9,186 nucleotides of DNA from an uncultured Lachnospiraceae bacterium (GCA_949346185.1 CASGVX010000072.1:1-9186); one strand, 5' to 3'. Positions 1 to 6,543 are shown, numbered from the stretch's first letter. Program-made: numbers and translations. The notes: generated by a model not told the origin, from the sequence alone.

Positions 1-979
1 CCTCGTCCCATATCCGTATCTGCACATAAAGCGGATTTTTTTCATAGGAACAATGAACAGCAGTGTTTATTCCCGTTGCTTCCATGCAGTTTTTCATCAA
101 ATTCATGACTGCTTCCATCGTCCAGTTTAAATCTACATTGATATTCATCTCACCCATTTCCGGAACATTAATCAGAACACCCTTCTGCATGAACAATTCA
201 CATAAATTATCCGATGCCAGAGAAAGGATTGTAAAAACATCTGTCGGTTTTCTGTCAAATGCAAGTGCTCCTGCATCAATGCGGGACATTAGCAATAACG
301 CTTCTTCCAGATGCGTGAGCCTGTTTATCTGCCGTTCTATTTCCACGGCGCAAGCATCGCCCGAGTGTTCCTTCATCATCTGTACAGTTAAGGAAATAGA
401 GGTAATCGGTGTTTTAATCTGATGGGCAATATTAGAAAGATTTTTAGCAAAATTATTTCTTGCCGTTAGGGCTTCTTCCCTTGTCTGGTATAGTTCCGTT
501 ACCGTTTTATATATTTCATCTTGCAGTTTTGAAAATTCATCATCCGAAGATTCTAAAACCAATCCCAGACCGCCTGTATTTATTCTTTCCAAATATCTCG
601 TCAATGCTTGGATACGGGCGAGGGATTTTCTATGCCAATACCAGAAAGAAGAAAGGAACAGCATACCGCCTGCCAAAATACCTAAAACAGCAATCCAAAG
701 GGCTGTCGTGTCCGTAATCCCCAAATTCGATGGGTAATAACCAAAATTTGATAATATATTTTCGCCTGTCATATGGAAATCCTGCGTTTTCAGTAATTCA
801 AAAACAGACTGTCTGGAATCTGGATTTTTTTTAATAATACTTTCACAAAATCCTCCCAATATATGAAAACATACATGGCGGTAGTATACGGTAAGAAGGA
901 ATGTAGTTGTCGCCGCTACAATCAGACTGACCGACAGTACAAACAAAACTGTTATTTTTACATCTGATTTTTTGCTCAT
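1..979 (-). CDS. Membrane sensor histidine kinase (partial, C-terminus off the left edge)
   Basis: Reverse-strand reading gives 326 residues, open to the window edge. Segment 9-33 is a hydrophobic first membrane helix, about 60 residues of extracytoplasmic region follow, and segment 92-114 is the second helix. A linker then leads to the HisKA dimerisation domain. The phospho-accepting His is residue 186, in NIAHQIKTPITSI; the residue after it is Gln instead of the usual acidic residue, and Thr sits at +4. An N-box lies at 293-302 (NLMKNCMEAT, core N297). The reading stops at IRIWDE, just before the expected G1 box, so ATP binding cannot be checked. The ATG at 977-979 overlaps the regulator's TGA as ATGA, implying translational coupling. 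It should autophosphorylate and pass phosphate to the upstream regulator. The signal sensed is unknown; such pairs often control an adjacent ABC exporter, which would lie outside the window. Confidence 0.94.
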   Translation of the reverse strand, partial: MSKKSDVKITVLFVLSVSLIVAATTTFLLTVYYRHVCFHILGGFCESIIKKNPDSRQSVFELLKTQDFHMTGENILSNFGYYPSNLGITDTTALWIAVLGILAGGMLFLSSFWYWHRKSLARIQALTRYLERINTGGLGLVLESSDDEFSKLQDEIYKTVTELYQTREEALTARNNFAKNLSNIAHQIKTPITSISLTVQMMKEHSGDACAVEIERQINRLTHLEEALLLMSRIDAGALAFDRKPTDVFTILSLASDNLCELFMQKGVLINVPEMGEMNINVDLNWTMEAVMNLMKNCMEATGINTAVHCSYEKNPLYVQIRIWDE

Positions 980-1647
980 ATCTCATCCTCCATACGATAG
1001 CCAAAGCTTCGTATTGTTTTTATACAAGACGGATGATGGAGTTTTTCCCTAAGCCGTTTCATTGTCACGGTCAACGTATTATCATTGACATAATTCCCAT
1101 TATTGTCCCAGATTTGAGTCAGCAGCCGTTCTCTAGTCACAGTTTTCCCCTTATTTTCCATCAAAAGCTGCAAAAGCTGGTATTCTGCCTGGCTGACAGT
1201 AATTTCTTCTTCACCACAAGATACTGCCGTTTTGTTTTTATCAATTATAATAGAGCCGCAGGAAAGATAATGGCTCTGTACATTTCCTGCCCTGCGCAGC
1301 AGTGCGCGGATGCGGGAATGCAAAATTTCTAATTCAAAGGGTTTTGTCACATAATCATCCGCCCCATATTCAAAGCCAGAAATAATATCATAGGTATCAT
1401 CTCGGACAGTTAGAAAAATAATTGGCAGTTCTCTCCATCTTGAGCGTATCCATCTGCAAAAGCTGTTTCCTTCGCCGTCTGGCAAATTCCAGTCAATCAA
1501 CGCAATGCTCGGAATATGGTGTTCCAATGCTTTCTTCCCGCTTTCCAGCGTCCCAAATGCAGAAACCGCATACCCTTTCTGGCTCAGATATTCCTTTACA
1601 GCCATTGCAATATTCTTATCATCTTCAATATAATATATTTCCGTCAT
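976..1647 (-). CDS. OmpR/PhoB-family response regulator
   Basis: A complete regulator of 223 residues, the normal length for the family. The N-terminal receiver domain (about 1-115) shows the acidic pocket E8/D9, the phospho-acceptor D52 (ALIDWNLPDG), the switch Thr T80 (PIIFLTVRDD) and K102 (DDYVTKPFE). The C-terminal half (about 125-223) is a winged-helix DNA-binding domain with the typical ending TVTMKRLREKL...IRSFGYRME. The ATG at 1645-1647 is preceded by a strong GGAGG about 6 bases away on the reverse strand, which fixes the start. It is the first gene of the operon with the kinase (4-base overlap) and is transcribed from the promoter at 1762-1790, giving a leader of about 110 bases. 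Its targets are unknown; autoregulation through the palindrome in that promoter is an inference. Confidence 0.96.
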   Translation of the reverse strand: MTEIYYIEDDKNIAMAVKEYLSQKGYAVSAFGTLESGKKALEHHIPSIALIDWNLPDGEGNSFCRWIRSRWRELPIIFLTVRDDTYDIISGFEYGADDYVTKPFELEILHSRIRALLRRAGNVQSHYLSCGSIIIDKNKTAVSCGEEEITVSQAEYQLLQLLMENKGKTVTRERLLTQIWDNNGNYVNDNTLTVTMKRLREKLHHPSCIKTIRSFGYRMEDEI

Positions 1648-1761
1648 TTTCCGCCTCCCTGTAATTTTTCCTACCTAAAATGAACTAAAAGTATTTCTTT
1701 GGAAGTTAAATATCCCAAGATTTTGCAAATCGAACATATAACCGCCGAAACAATATTCTTT

Positions 1762-1790
1762 ATTATAGTTGGTTAAACGAACTAAATCAA
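1762..1790 (-). promoter_or_regulatory. Sigma-A promoter of the two-component operon, with palindrome in the spacer
   Basis: On the reverse strand TTGATT (1790-1785) and TATAAT (1767-1762) are 17 bases apart, close to the sigma-A consensus. The spacer is almost filled by an imperfect palindrome at 1766-1784, TAGTTGGTTAAACGAACTA (arms TAGTT/AACTA, one G-G mismatch, then an inner GT/AC pair). A protein bound there would block RNA polymerase, so it is a candidate operator; the binding protein cannot be named. Confidence 0.65.
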
Positions 1791-1796
1791 ATTTAG

Positions 1797-1904
1797 AACA
1801 AAGAATCTCGCTTTGCGAGATTCTCCGCCTCATGTAATATACTACGAATTATTGCTAATGGGCAGCGATGCCGTGAATAATATCTAGCGGATTTCTCACC
1901 GCTA
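1797..1904 (-). repeat. Hairpin cluster A (three stems), fold favours leftward RNA
   Basis: This covers most of the 364-base gap between the regulator and the flavin reductase. Stem 1 is a perfect 10-bp inverted repeat (1802-1811 AGAATCTCGC, 3-base loop, 1815-1824). As leftward RNA it extends to 15 bp (1797-1801 with 1825-1829) through four G-U wobbles that would be A-C mismatches in rightward RNA. Stem 2 has outer arms ATTATT (1848-1853) and AATAAT (1876-1881) around GGCA/TGCC (1861-1872). Stem 3 is TAGCGG (1885-1890) with CCGCTA (1899-1904). No protein is encoded. It could be a small leftward RNA, an interspersed repeat, or the 3' end of a lost gene. The tail after stem 1 is only loosely U-rich, so it would be a weak terminator. 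Confidence 0.5.
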
Positions 1905-1913
1905 TGCTATACT
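1905..1913 (+). promoter_or_regulatory. Possible extended -10 promoter for the flavin reductase gene
   Basis: TGCTATACT is an extended -10 (TGn plus TATACT). No good -35 is seen 17 bases upstream (TAGCGG). Transcription would start near 1920 and give a leader of about 90 bases that includes a small hairpin TATTAC/GTAATA (1976-1991) just before the ribosome binding site. Confidence 0.4.
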
Positions 1914-2011
1914 TGTATTAAAACTAAGCCAAATAGATAAGCAGGTCACATGCTTGCACAAGCGCCTAATTATTATATTACTGAAGTAATACTGAGAAAG
2001 GAATGGACTCT

Positions 2012-2584
2012 ATGCCCAAAATAAATTTCAAGCCGGGAAACATGCTGTATCCCCTCCCCGCAGTTCTGGTAAGCTGCGGCGACATCCAAGGAACATCCAA
2101 TCTCTTTACCGTGGCATGGGCTGGCACGGTTTGTACCAATCCTCCCATGCTCTCCATCTCCGTCAGGCCGGAGCGATATTCCTATGGGCTGATTCGGGAA
2201 TCAGGCGAGTTTGTGGTAAATCTTACCACGGAGGAATTGGCTTTTGCCACAGATTTCTGCGGGGTGCGATCCGGCAGGGACATGGATAAATGGGAGGCTT
2301 GCCATCTCACAAAAGAACCCGCCGACATGGTAAAGTGCCCCATGGTACAAGAAGCCCCTGTAAATATAGAATGCCAAGTAGCAGATATTCATGAACTGGG
2401 ATCCCACCATATGTTCCTCGCCAAGGTAGCAGGCGTGCATGTGGATGATGCCTACATGGATAAGAGTGGAGCCTTTCACCTGAATGACAGCGGACTTCTG
2501 GCCTATTCCCATGGAACCTATCTCTCTCTTGGGAAGACGCTAGGCACTTTCGGATACTCTGTCAAGAAAGGAAAAGAACGCTAG
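2012..2584 (+). CDS. Flavin reductase family protein (FMN-binding split barrel)
   Basis: The 190-residue product resembles the flavin reductase-like/flavoredoxin family, single-domain split-barrel proteins that bind FMN and move electrons from NAD(P)H to flavin or small acceptors in the cytoplasm. Family features are the N-terminal GNMLYPLPAVLVSCGD, the strand segment with NLFTVAWAGTVCTNPPMLSISV, FVVNLTTEELAFATDFCG, and a C-terminal YLSLGKTLGTFGYS. Length is normal. The ATG at 2012 is preferred over the in-frame ATG at 2003: AAAGGA at 1997-2002 touches the 2003 codon but lies 9 bases before 2012, and MPKINFKPGN is a typical family start. The gene stands alone between two hairpin clusters, so its partner and physiological substrate are unknown. 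No rightward terminator is visible after it. Confidence 0.9.
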   Translation: MPKINFKPGNMLYPLPAVLVSCGDIQGTSNLFTVAWAGTVCTNPPMLSISVRPERYSYGLIRESGEFVVNLTTEELAFATDFCGVRSGRDMDKWEACHLTKEPADMVKCPMVQEAPVNIECQVADIHELGSHHMFLAKVAGVHVDDAYMDKSGAFHLNDSGLLAYSHGTYLSLGKTLGTFGYSVKKGKER

Positions 2585-2659
2585 AACTGGGAATAGTAAC
2601 TTTTTACAATAAGGAACACGCACCTTTTTACAGCACGAACATATCTTAATCTATGAGTT

Positions 2660-2688
2660 AAAAAAAGGGGAATGCAAGCGCACTCCCC
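2660..2688 (-). terminator. Intrinsic terminator facing left
   Basis: On the reverse strand a 9-bp stem, GGGGAGTGC with GCATTCCCC (2688-2680 and 2675-2667), 4-base loop, is followed at once by seven U (2666-2660). Read leftward, the one non-Watson-Crick pair is a G-U wobble; read rightward it is an A-C mismatch and there is no U tract. It therefore stops leftward transcription, although no leftward gene lies to its right. Confidence 0.75.
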
Positions 2689-2742
2689 TGCAAGAATTTG
2701 CAAAGCAAATTCTTGATTGGCACAGCGTCACGCTATGGCAAT
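2660..2742 (-). ncRNA. Candidate leftward small RNA: three abutting hairpins ending in a terminator (cluster B)
   Basis: In leftward order: stem 1 pairs 2742-2731 with 2727-2716 (12 positions, 3-base loop; one C-C mismatch and one G-U wobble as leftward RNA, against G-G and C-A mismatches as rightward RNA). Stem 2 is a perfect 11-bp inverted repeat (2715-2705 with 2701-2691, 3-base loop). Stem 3 is the terminator at 2688-2660. The stems are 0 and 2 bases apart. The strand bias of the wobble pairs and the U tract both say the leftward RNA is the functional one. Its 5' end would overlap the ribosome binding site and start of the next gene on the opposite strand. I see no convincing leftward promoter in 2743-2850, so it may instead be a repeat or the remnant of a gene end. 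Confidence 0.5.
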
Positions 2743-2777
2743 ATTCTCTATAAGTAAATGAGAGGGAGGAATACCAT

Positions 2778-4640
2778 ATGAGAATTATTTATTTGAAAAT
2801 CCAGAATTTTAAATCTATTAGGCATCTGGAAATTCATGACATTGAAAGTGCTTTGATTCTTGTGGGAAAAAATAACACTGGAAAGACTGCTGCCATCGAC
2901 GCCCTCCTTCTCGTATCCGGGCAGAAGAAAGTGCACAATAATGAATTTCTCAACCCTGACCATCCTATTGAAATTACAGTCAGGGTAGAGTACGACGAGG
3001 AAGACCTGTATTATTATTACCAGAGGTCAATCCTCAGCAAGGCTAGGGACTATGAGACCTGGCTCACAGAAATCCACGATAAATTGCCCACCTTCCAAGA
3101 CGGCATTCTTTCCTTTACTTATAAGGTCAGCCCCCAGCTGAACGTGCGGTACAGTGACGGACACCAAAAAAACAACCACTACATCTCGGAATTTTTTCCA
3201 AAGATGTACCATATCGACCAAAATAGAAATCTCGAGGCGCTGCAGAATGATGTATTTAGCTTCTATGATAAGAAATCCTTTCAGATGCTGAAGGACAACA
3301 AGTGTACATTTGACCAGCAGAAAAATTGCGACCGCTGCTTTCAATGCATCGGCATGATCAATAAGAAGACACCGGAGGAGCTAACCCTTTTTGAAACTGT
3401 CCGCCTCTTTCAATATAAACTTTTTGACACAAATCTAAATGAATTTGCTGAGAAGGTAAATGCCCACTTCCATGCCAATGGAAGCCCTTCTCAGGAAATT
3501 CAATATGTGATGAAATATGACATGGATCATCTGCTGCATGTAGATACCCTAGTGCGCAGCAAGGAGCGCGGGGGGAATGTAGGCTCCATCAATATGCTGG
3601 GCGAAGGACTGCGCAGCATTTATGCCCTATCCCTCTTAGAGACATATGTGGAGGAAGAAAGCGTCCTGCCATGCATTATTATGATAGAGGACCCTGAAAT
3701 CTATCTCCATCCCCAGCTGCAGAAGGTGGCAAGCGAAATCTTATACCGCCTGTCCAAGAAAAACCAAGTGATTTTCTCCACCCACTCTCCCAATCTGATT
3801 TTTAATTTTTCCACGAAACAGATTAAGGAAGTGGTGCTGGATGAGGATTACTACACCGTGGTGAAGGAAAATACCGACGTGGATACCATCTTGGATGACT
3901 TGGGCTATACTGCCAATGACCTGATGAATGTTAGTTTCGTATTTATTGTGGAAGGCAAGCAGGACAGCAACCGCCTTCCCCTGCTGTTGGAAAAATATTA
4001 CTCAGAAATCTATGATGAGCAGGGAAACCTGCGGCGAATCACCATTATACCCACCAACAGCTGCACCAACATAAAGACATATGCCAACCTGAAATATATT
4101 AACAAGCTGTACCTGAAAGACCAGTTTTTAATGATTCGGGATAGCGATGGGAAAAATCCCAAATACTTAAAAAAGCAGCTATGCAATTATTATGGCCAGC
4201 GTTCCCGGGAAGATGTGGGAAACCTGCCTCGCGTAGAGCCGAAAAATGTATTGATTTTGAAATATTATTCCTTTGAAAATTATTTCTTGGAGCCTAAAAT
4301 TATGGCAAGAATTGGTGTCATAAAATCAGAGGAAGACTTTTATAATATTCTTTATAGGAAATATAAAGATTATCTGTTCAAGCTGAACAGTTTCAAAAGG
4401 CTTCTTCGCTCCAAGAATTTTCGCATTAACAGCAAGCAGGACATAAAGGATCACTTGGAAGATATCAAGATCTATGTCAGAGGGCATAATCTTTTCGACA
4501 TTTTTTATGGCCGCTACCATGGGAGTGCTGAACAGGAAATCCTGCGAAAATATATTGAAGCCGCCCCCAGAGAAACTTTTCAGGATATTTTTGATGCCAT
4601 TGACTCCTTTGTATATTTTGAAAATAGGAAGAAAAAGTAA
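2778..4640 (+). CDS. OLD-family ATP-dependent nuclease-like protein (AAA/ABC ATPase plus TOPRIM-like domain)
   Basis: The 620-residue protein begins with an SMC/ABC-like ATPase: Walker A at 30-37 (GKNNTGKT), signature NMLGEGLRS at 272-280, Walker B IIMIEDPE at 300-307, and H-loop His336 (FSTHSPN). A TOPRIM-like half follows: E392 in FIVEGKQD, the acidic pair D455/D457 in MIRDSDG, and YYSFENYFLEP near 496-506, a motif I associate with DUF4435-type TOPRIM proteins. Between Walker A and the signature lies a four-Cys cluster (C176, C184, C187, C190; C-x7-C-x2-C-x2-C) that may bind a metal. OLD proteins are ATP-regulated nucleases and several act in phage defence (Gabija GajA, PARIS). Here no helicase or second partner gene adjoins, so a single-gene defence nuclease is an inference. 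The start is fixed by GAGGGAGGA at 2762-2770, 7 bases before the ATG. TATAAG at 2749-2754 is at best a weak -10. Confidence 0.88.
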   Translation: MRIIYLKIQNFKSIRHLEIHDIESALILVGKNNTGKTAAIDALLLVSGQKKVHNNEFLNPDHPIEITVRVEYDEEDLYYYYQRSILSKARDYETWLTEIHDKLPTFQDGILSFTYKVSPQLNVRYSDGHQKNNHYISEFFPKMYHIDQNRNLEALQNDVFSFYDKKSFQMLKDNKCTFDQQKNCDRCFQCIGMINKKTPEELTLFETVRLFQYKLFDTNLNEFAEKVNAHFHANGSPSQEIQYVMKYDMDHLLHVDTLVRSKERGGNVGSINMLGEGLRSIYALSLLETYVEEESVLPCIIMIEDPEIYLHPQLQKVASEILYRLSKKNQVIFSTHSPNLIFNFSTKQIKEVVLDEDYYTVVKENTDVDTILDDLGYTANDLMNVSFVFIVEGKQDSNRLPLLLEKYYSEIYDEQGNLRRITIIPTNSCTNIKTYANLKYINKLYLKDQFLMIRDSDGKNPKYLKKQLCNYYGQRSREDVGNLPRVEPKNVLILKYYSFENYFLEPKIMARIGVIKSEEDFYNILYRKYKDYLFKLNSFKRLLRSKNFRINSKQDIKDHLEDIKIYVRGHNLFDIFYGRYHGSAEQEILRKYIEAAPRETFQDIFDAIDSFVYFENRKKK

Positions 4641-4650
4641 CTTCTAAAAG

Positions 4651-4673
4651 CACAATTATGTTGCAGAATTGTG
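4651..4673. terminator. Weak hairpin after the OLD-family gene, possibly a bidirectional terminator
   Basis: CACAATT (4651-4657) pairs with AATTGTG (4667-4673), with an A-G mismatch and an inner TG/CA pair around a 3-base loop. The rightward flank is AT-rich but its T runs are broken (ACAAATTTTAAATTTT). The leftward flank reads CTTTTAGAAG. The stem starts 10 bases after the stop codon, where a terminator is expected, but it is weak. Confidence 0.35.
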
Positions 4674-4699
4674 ACAAATTTTAAATTTTATTAACATGG

Positions 4700-4729
4700 T
4701 TGACATTTTCATCTCTTTCATTGTAATAT
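4700..4729 (+). promoter_or_regulatory. Sigma-A promoter for the murA leader / structured RNA
   Basis: A perfect TTGACA (4700-4705) is followed after 18 bases by TAATAT (4724-4729). Transcription should begin near 4736, which is exactly where the first RNA stem (4735-4744) begins, and would run through the structured region into murA. Confidence 0.65.
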
Positions 4730-4734
4730 GTATA

Positions 4735-5087
4735 TACTGTTTTGCCGAGATATAAATGTTTGTAGATTCTACACATGTAGATAAAAATAACAAAACAGTA
4801 GATTGCTTACAGAGTTTGCGCTAGAAAAATATCATGAATAGATGTTACTACTCACAGTCATTTCTAGAAAAAGAACAGACTCGTCGTGCCCGCACATAAG
4901 ATTCTGGCTATTTTCTAGAAATCAGCTTTGGAAACTGTTCGTCCCATCATAAGGTGCTAGACATCCGGTGGATTCTGTTCAGCACGGAACGGAGTGTAGA
5001 TAGACAAAGCCACGTCAGCGGTGTCCGATGCCGCTAGGCAGCGGGTCTATCGCATGAAGGGATGAGTAGTTGTGAATAGTAACTATC
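4735..5087 (+). ncRNA. Candidate structured RNA or long cis-acting leader of murA, family not recognised
   Basis: This occupies most of the 484-base gap before murA; no reading frame in it looks real. A 10-bp 5' stem pairs 4735-4744 with 4791-4800. Then a closing stem of about 16 bp pairs 4841-4856 with 5071-5087 (one C-A mismatch, one bulge). Inside it are GAACAG (4873-4878) with CTGTTC (4935-4940); a hairpin at 4907-4926; an 11-position stem 4940-4950 with 5054-5064 (one A-A mismatch, one G-U); and within that GTGCT (4954-4958) with AGCAC (4981-4985) capped by ATCC/GGAT, and GATAGAC (4999-5005) with GTCTATC (5045-5051) enclosing AGCGGT/GCCGCT (5017-5035). Most wobbles are G-U in rightward RNA. 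No conserved core of T-box, cobalamin, lysine, SAM, FMN, glycine, c-di-GMP or c-di-AMP riboswitches, glmS, tmRNA, RNase P or SRP was seen. Stems were found by eye. Confidence 0.6.
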
Positions 5088-5124
5088 AATTAGAAGTTTG
5101 AAATAATATTTGATGAGGTGCATT

Positions 5125-6426
5125 ATGGAAAATCAATATATCATCAAGGGTGGCACTCCCCTGCGGGGAGAAGTGACCATTAGCGGTGCCAAAAATGCTG
5201 CTTTGGGCATTTTGGCTGCCGCTATCATGACAGATGAAACCGTTTTAATAGATAATTTGCCCAATGTGAGAGATATTAACGTACTCTTATCTGCCATTGA
5301 GAGTATCGGAGCTACTGTAAACCGCATCAGTCCCCACGAGGTGGAGATTAATGGCAGCACCATCACCGATGTGACGGTGGATGATGACTTTATCCGCAAG
5401 ATTCGCGCCTCATATTATCTTCTTGGAGCTCTTATGGGAAAATATAACAAGGCGAAGGTAGCGCTTCCCGGCGGCTGTGACATCGGAAGCCGCCCCATGG
5501 ATCAGCACCTGAAAGGGTTTCGTGCCTTGGGCGCCACCGTGAATATGGGCTTTGGCATGATTGATACCCACGCCGATACTCTAGTGGGAAACCATATCTT
5601 CATGGACGTAGTATCTGTGGGTGCTACCATCAACATTATGCTGGCGGCCTGTATGGCAGAGGGCAAGACCGTTATTGAAAATGCGGCAAAGGAACCACAT
5701 ATCGTAGACGTAGCAAGTTTTCTGAACAGTATGGGTGCCAACATCAAGGGCGCGGGAACAGACAAGATTCGCATCCGAGGCGTGGAAAAACTGCATGCCA
5801 GCGAGTATTCCATAATTCCTGACCAGATTGAGGCGGGAACCTTCATGGTGGCTGCTGCCGCCACAAAGGGCGACGTACTAATTAAGAATGTAATTCCCAA
5901 GCATTTGGAAGCCATTTCCGGAAAACTGACGGAAATCGGCGCTACCGTGGAGGAATTTGATGATGCAGTGCGGGTTCACTGCACGGAAAGGCTGCACCAC
6001 ACTCAAGTGAAGACTTCCCCTTATCCGGGATTTCCCACAGATATGCAGCCTCAGATAGCTACACTGCTGGCACTGTCTGAAGGAACCAGCACGGTGACGG
6101 AAAGCATATTTGAAAACAGATTCAAATACGTAGATGAATTGATGCGCATGGGCGCCAATATCAAAGTAGAGGGCAACGTGGCGATTATCGAGGGCGTCAA
6201 GGGACTTACCGGCGCTTCCATCAGTGCTCCCGATTTGCGAGCCGGAGCCGCTCTCGTGGTGGCGGGTCTTGTATCCGAGGGATACACCACAGTGGATTCC
6301 ATTCAGTATATCGAGCGCGGATATGAATGCTTTGAGGAAAAAATGACTGCATTGGGAGCCTATATCGATAAAATTCCCGTGGATGACGACAGAGCCATCC
6401 AAAAATTCAAACTAAAAGTTGGATAA
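5125..6426 (+). CDS. murA: UDP-N-acetylglucosamine 1-carboxyvinyltransferase (MurA)
   Basis: The 433-residue protein is full length. MurA transfers enolpyruvate from PEP to UDP-GlcNAc in the cytoplasm, the first committed step of peptidoglycan synthesis. Visible features: substrate-binding K23-N24 in ISGAKNAALG; the active-site loop LPGGCDIGSRP with C118, the residue alkylated by fosfomycin, so the enzyme should be drug-sensitive at this site; and the general base D306 in GFPTDMQPQ. The two inside-out alpha/beta domains repeat throughout. The ATG at 5125 is chosen because GAGGTG (5115-5120) lies just upstream and MENQYIIKGG is a normal MurA start; the frame stays open to a TTG at 5110, but that would overlap the ribosome binding site. 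Firmicutes often carry two MurA paralogues; which one this is cannot be told here. It lies 37 bases after the structured RNA and is followed by a strong terminator. Confidence 0.97.
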   Translation: MENQYIIKGGTPLRGEVTISGAKNAALGILAAAIMTDETVLIDNLPNVRDINVLLSAIESIGATVNRISPHEVEINGSTITDVTVDDDFIRKIRASYYLLGALMGKYNKAKVALPGGCDIGSRPMDQHLKGFRALGATVNMGFGMIDTHADTLVGNHIFMDVVSVGATINIMLAACMAEGKTVIENAAKEPHIVDVASFLNSMGANIKGAGTDKIRIRGVEKLHASEYSIIPDQIEAGTFMVAAAATKGDVLIKNVIPKHLEAISGKLTEIGATVEEFDDAVRVHCTERLHHTQVKTSPYPGFPTDMQPQIATLLALSEGTSTVTESIFENRFKYVDELMRMGANIKVEGNVAIIEGVKGLTGASISAPDLRAGAALVVAGLVSEGYTTVDSIQYIERGYECFEEKMTALGAYIDKIPVDDDRAIQKFKLKVG

Positions 6427-6475
6427 ATGGTTGTGAATAGCGACATGACGATATAGCATTTGCAAAGAATGGCAG

Positions 6476-6507
6476 GAAGTGGCTTGAGACACAGCCGCTT
6501 CTTTTTT
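6476..6507 (+). terminator. Intrinsic terminator after murA
   Basis: GAAGTGGCT (6476-6484) pairs with AGCCGCTTC (6493-6501), 9 bp with one G-U, 8-base loop, followed directly by six T (6502-6507). It lies 49 bases after the murA stop and separates murA from the next transcription unit. Confidence 0.88.
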
Positions 6508-6514
6508 GTATCTC

Positions 6515-6543
6515 TTGTAAATATGCTAAAAAAAGCGTATAAT
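6515..6543 (+). promoter_or_regulatory. Sigma-A promoter of the J-domain gene
   Basis: TTGTAA (6515-6520), a 17-base spacer and a perfect TATAAT (6538-6543). The start would be near 6550. The transcript would begin with two consecutive hairpins: CTTTACT/AGTAAAG (6552-6570) and CAAGCAT/ATGCTTG (6572-6598). tmk may be co-transcribed, as only 69 bases separate it from the J-domain gene and no terminator is seen between them. Confidence 0.75.

Noticed and set aside
63..422. Open reading frames on the plus strand at 63-422 and 460-717
   Set aside because: They lie opposite the histidine kinase, whose reverse-strand reading shows clear H-box, N-box and membrane helices; the plus frames show no domain and no ribosome site.
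2003..2011. ATG at 2003 as start of the flavin reductase
   Set aside because: The AAAGGA directly touches this codon, leaving no spacing; the ATG at 2012 has a 9-base spacer and a typical family N-terminus.
4861..4921. Twin TTTCTAGAAA palindromes (4861-4870 and 4912-4921) as protein operators
   Set aside because: Both fall inside the predicted RNA fold, and the second is accounted for by the hairpin at 4907-4926; no separate evidence for a DNA-binding site.
4841..5087. T-box, common riboswitches, tmRNA, RNase P or 6S RNA before murA
   Set aside because: None of the conserved core sequences I know for these was found. The multi-branched fold does not look like the rod-like 6S RNA, but this was judged by eye only.
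5110..5124. Upstream TTG/ATG start for MurA
   Set aside because: It would place the GAGGTG ribosome site inside the coding region and add five residues not usual for MurA.
5502..6402. Long reverse-strand frames opposite murA (5502-5915, 5878-6402)
   Set aside because: They are mirror frames of a strongly conserved gene and have no recognisable domain or start signal.
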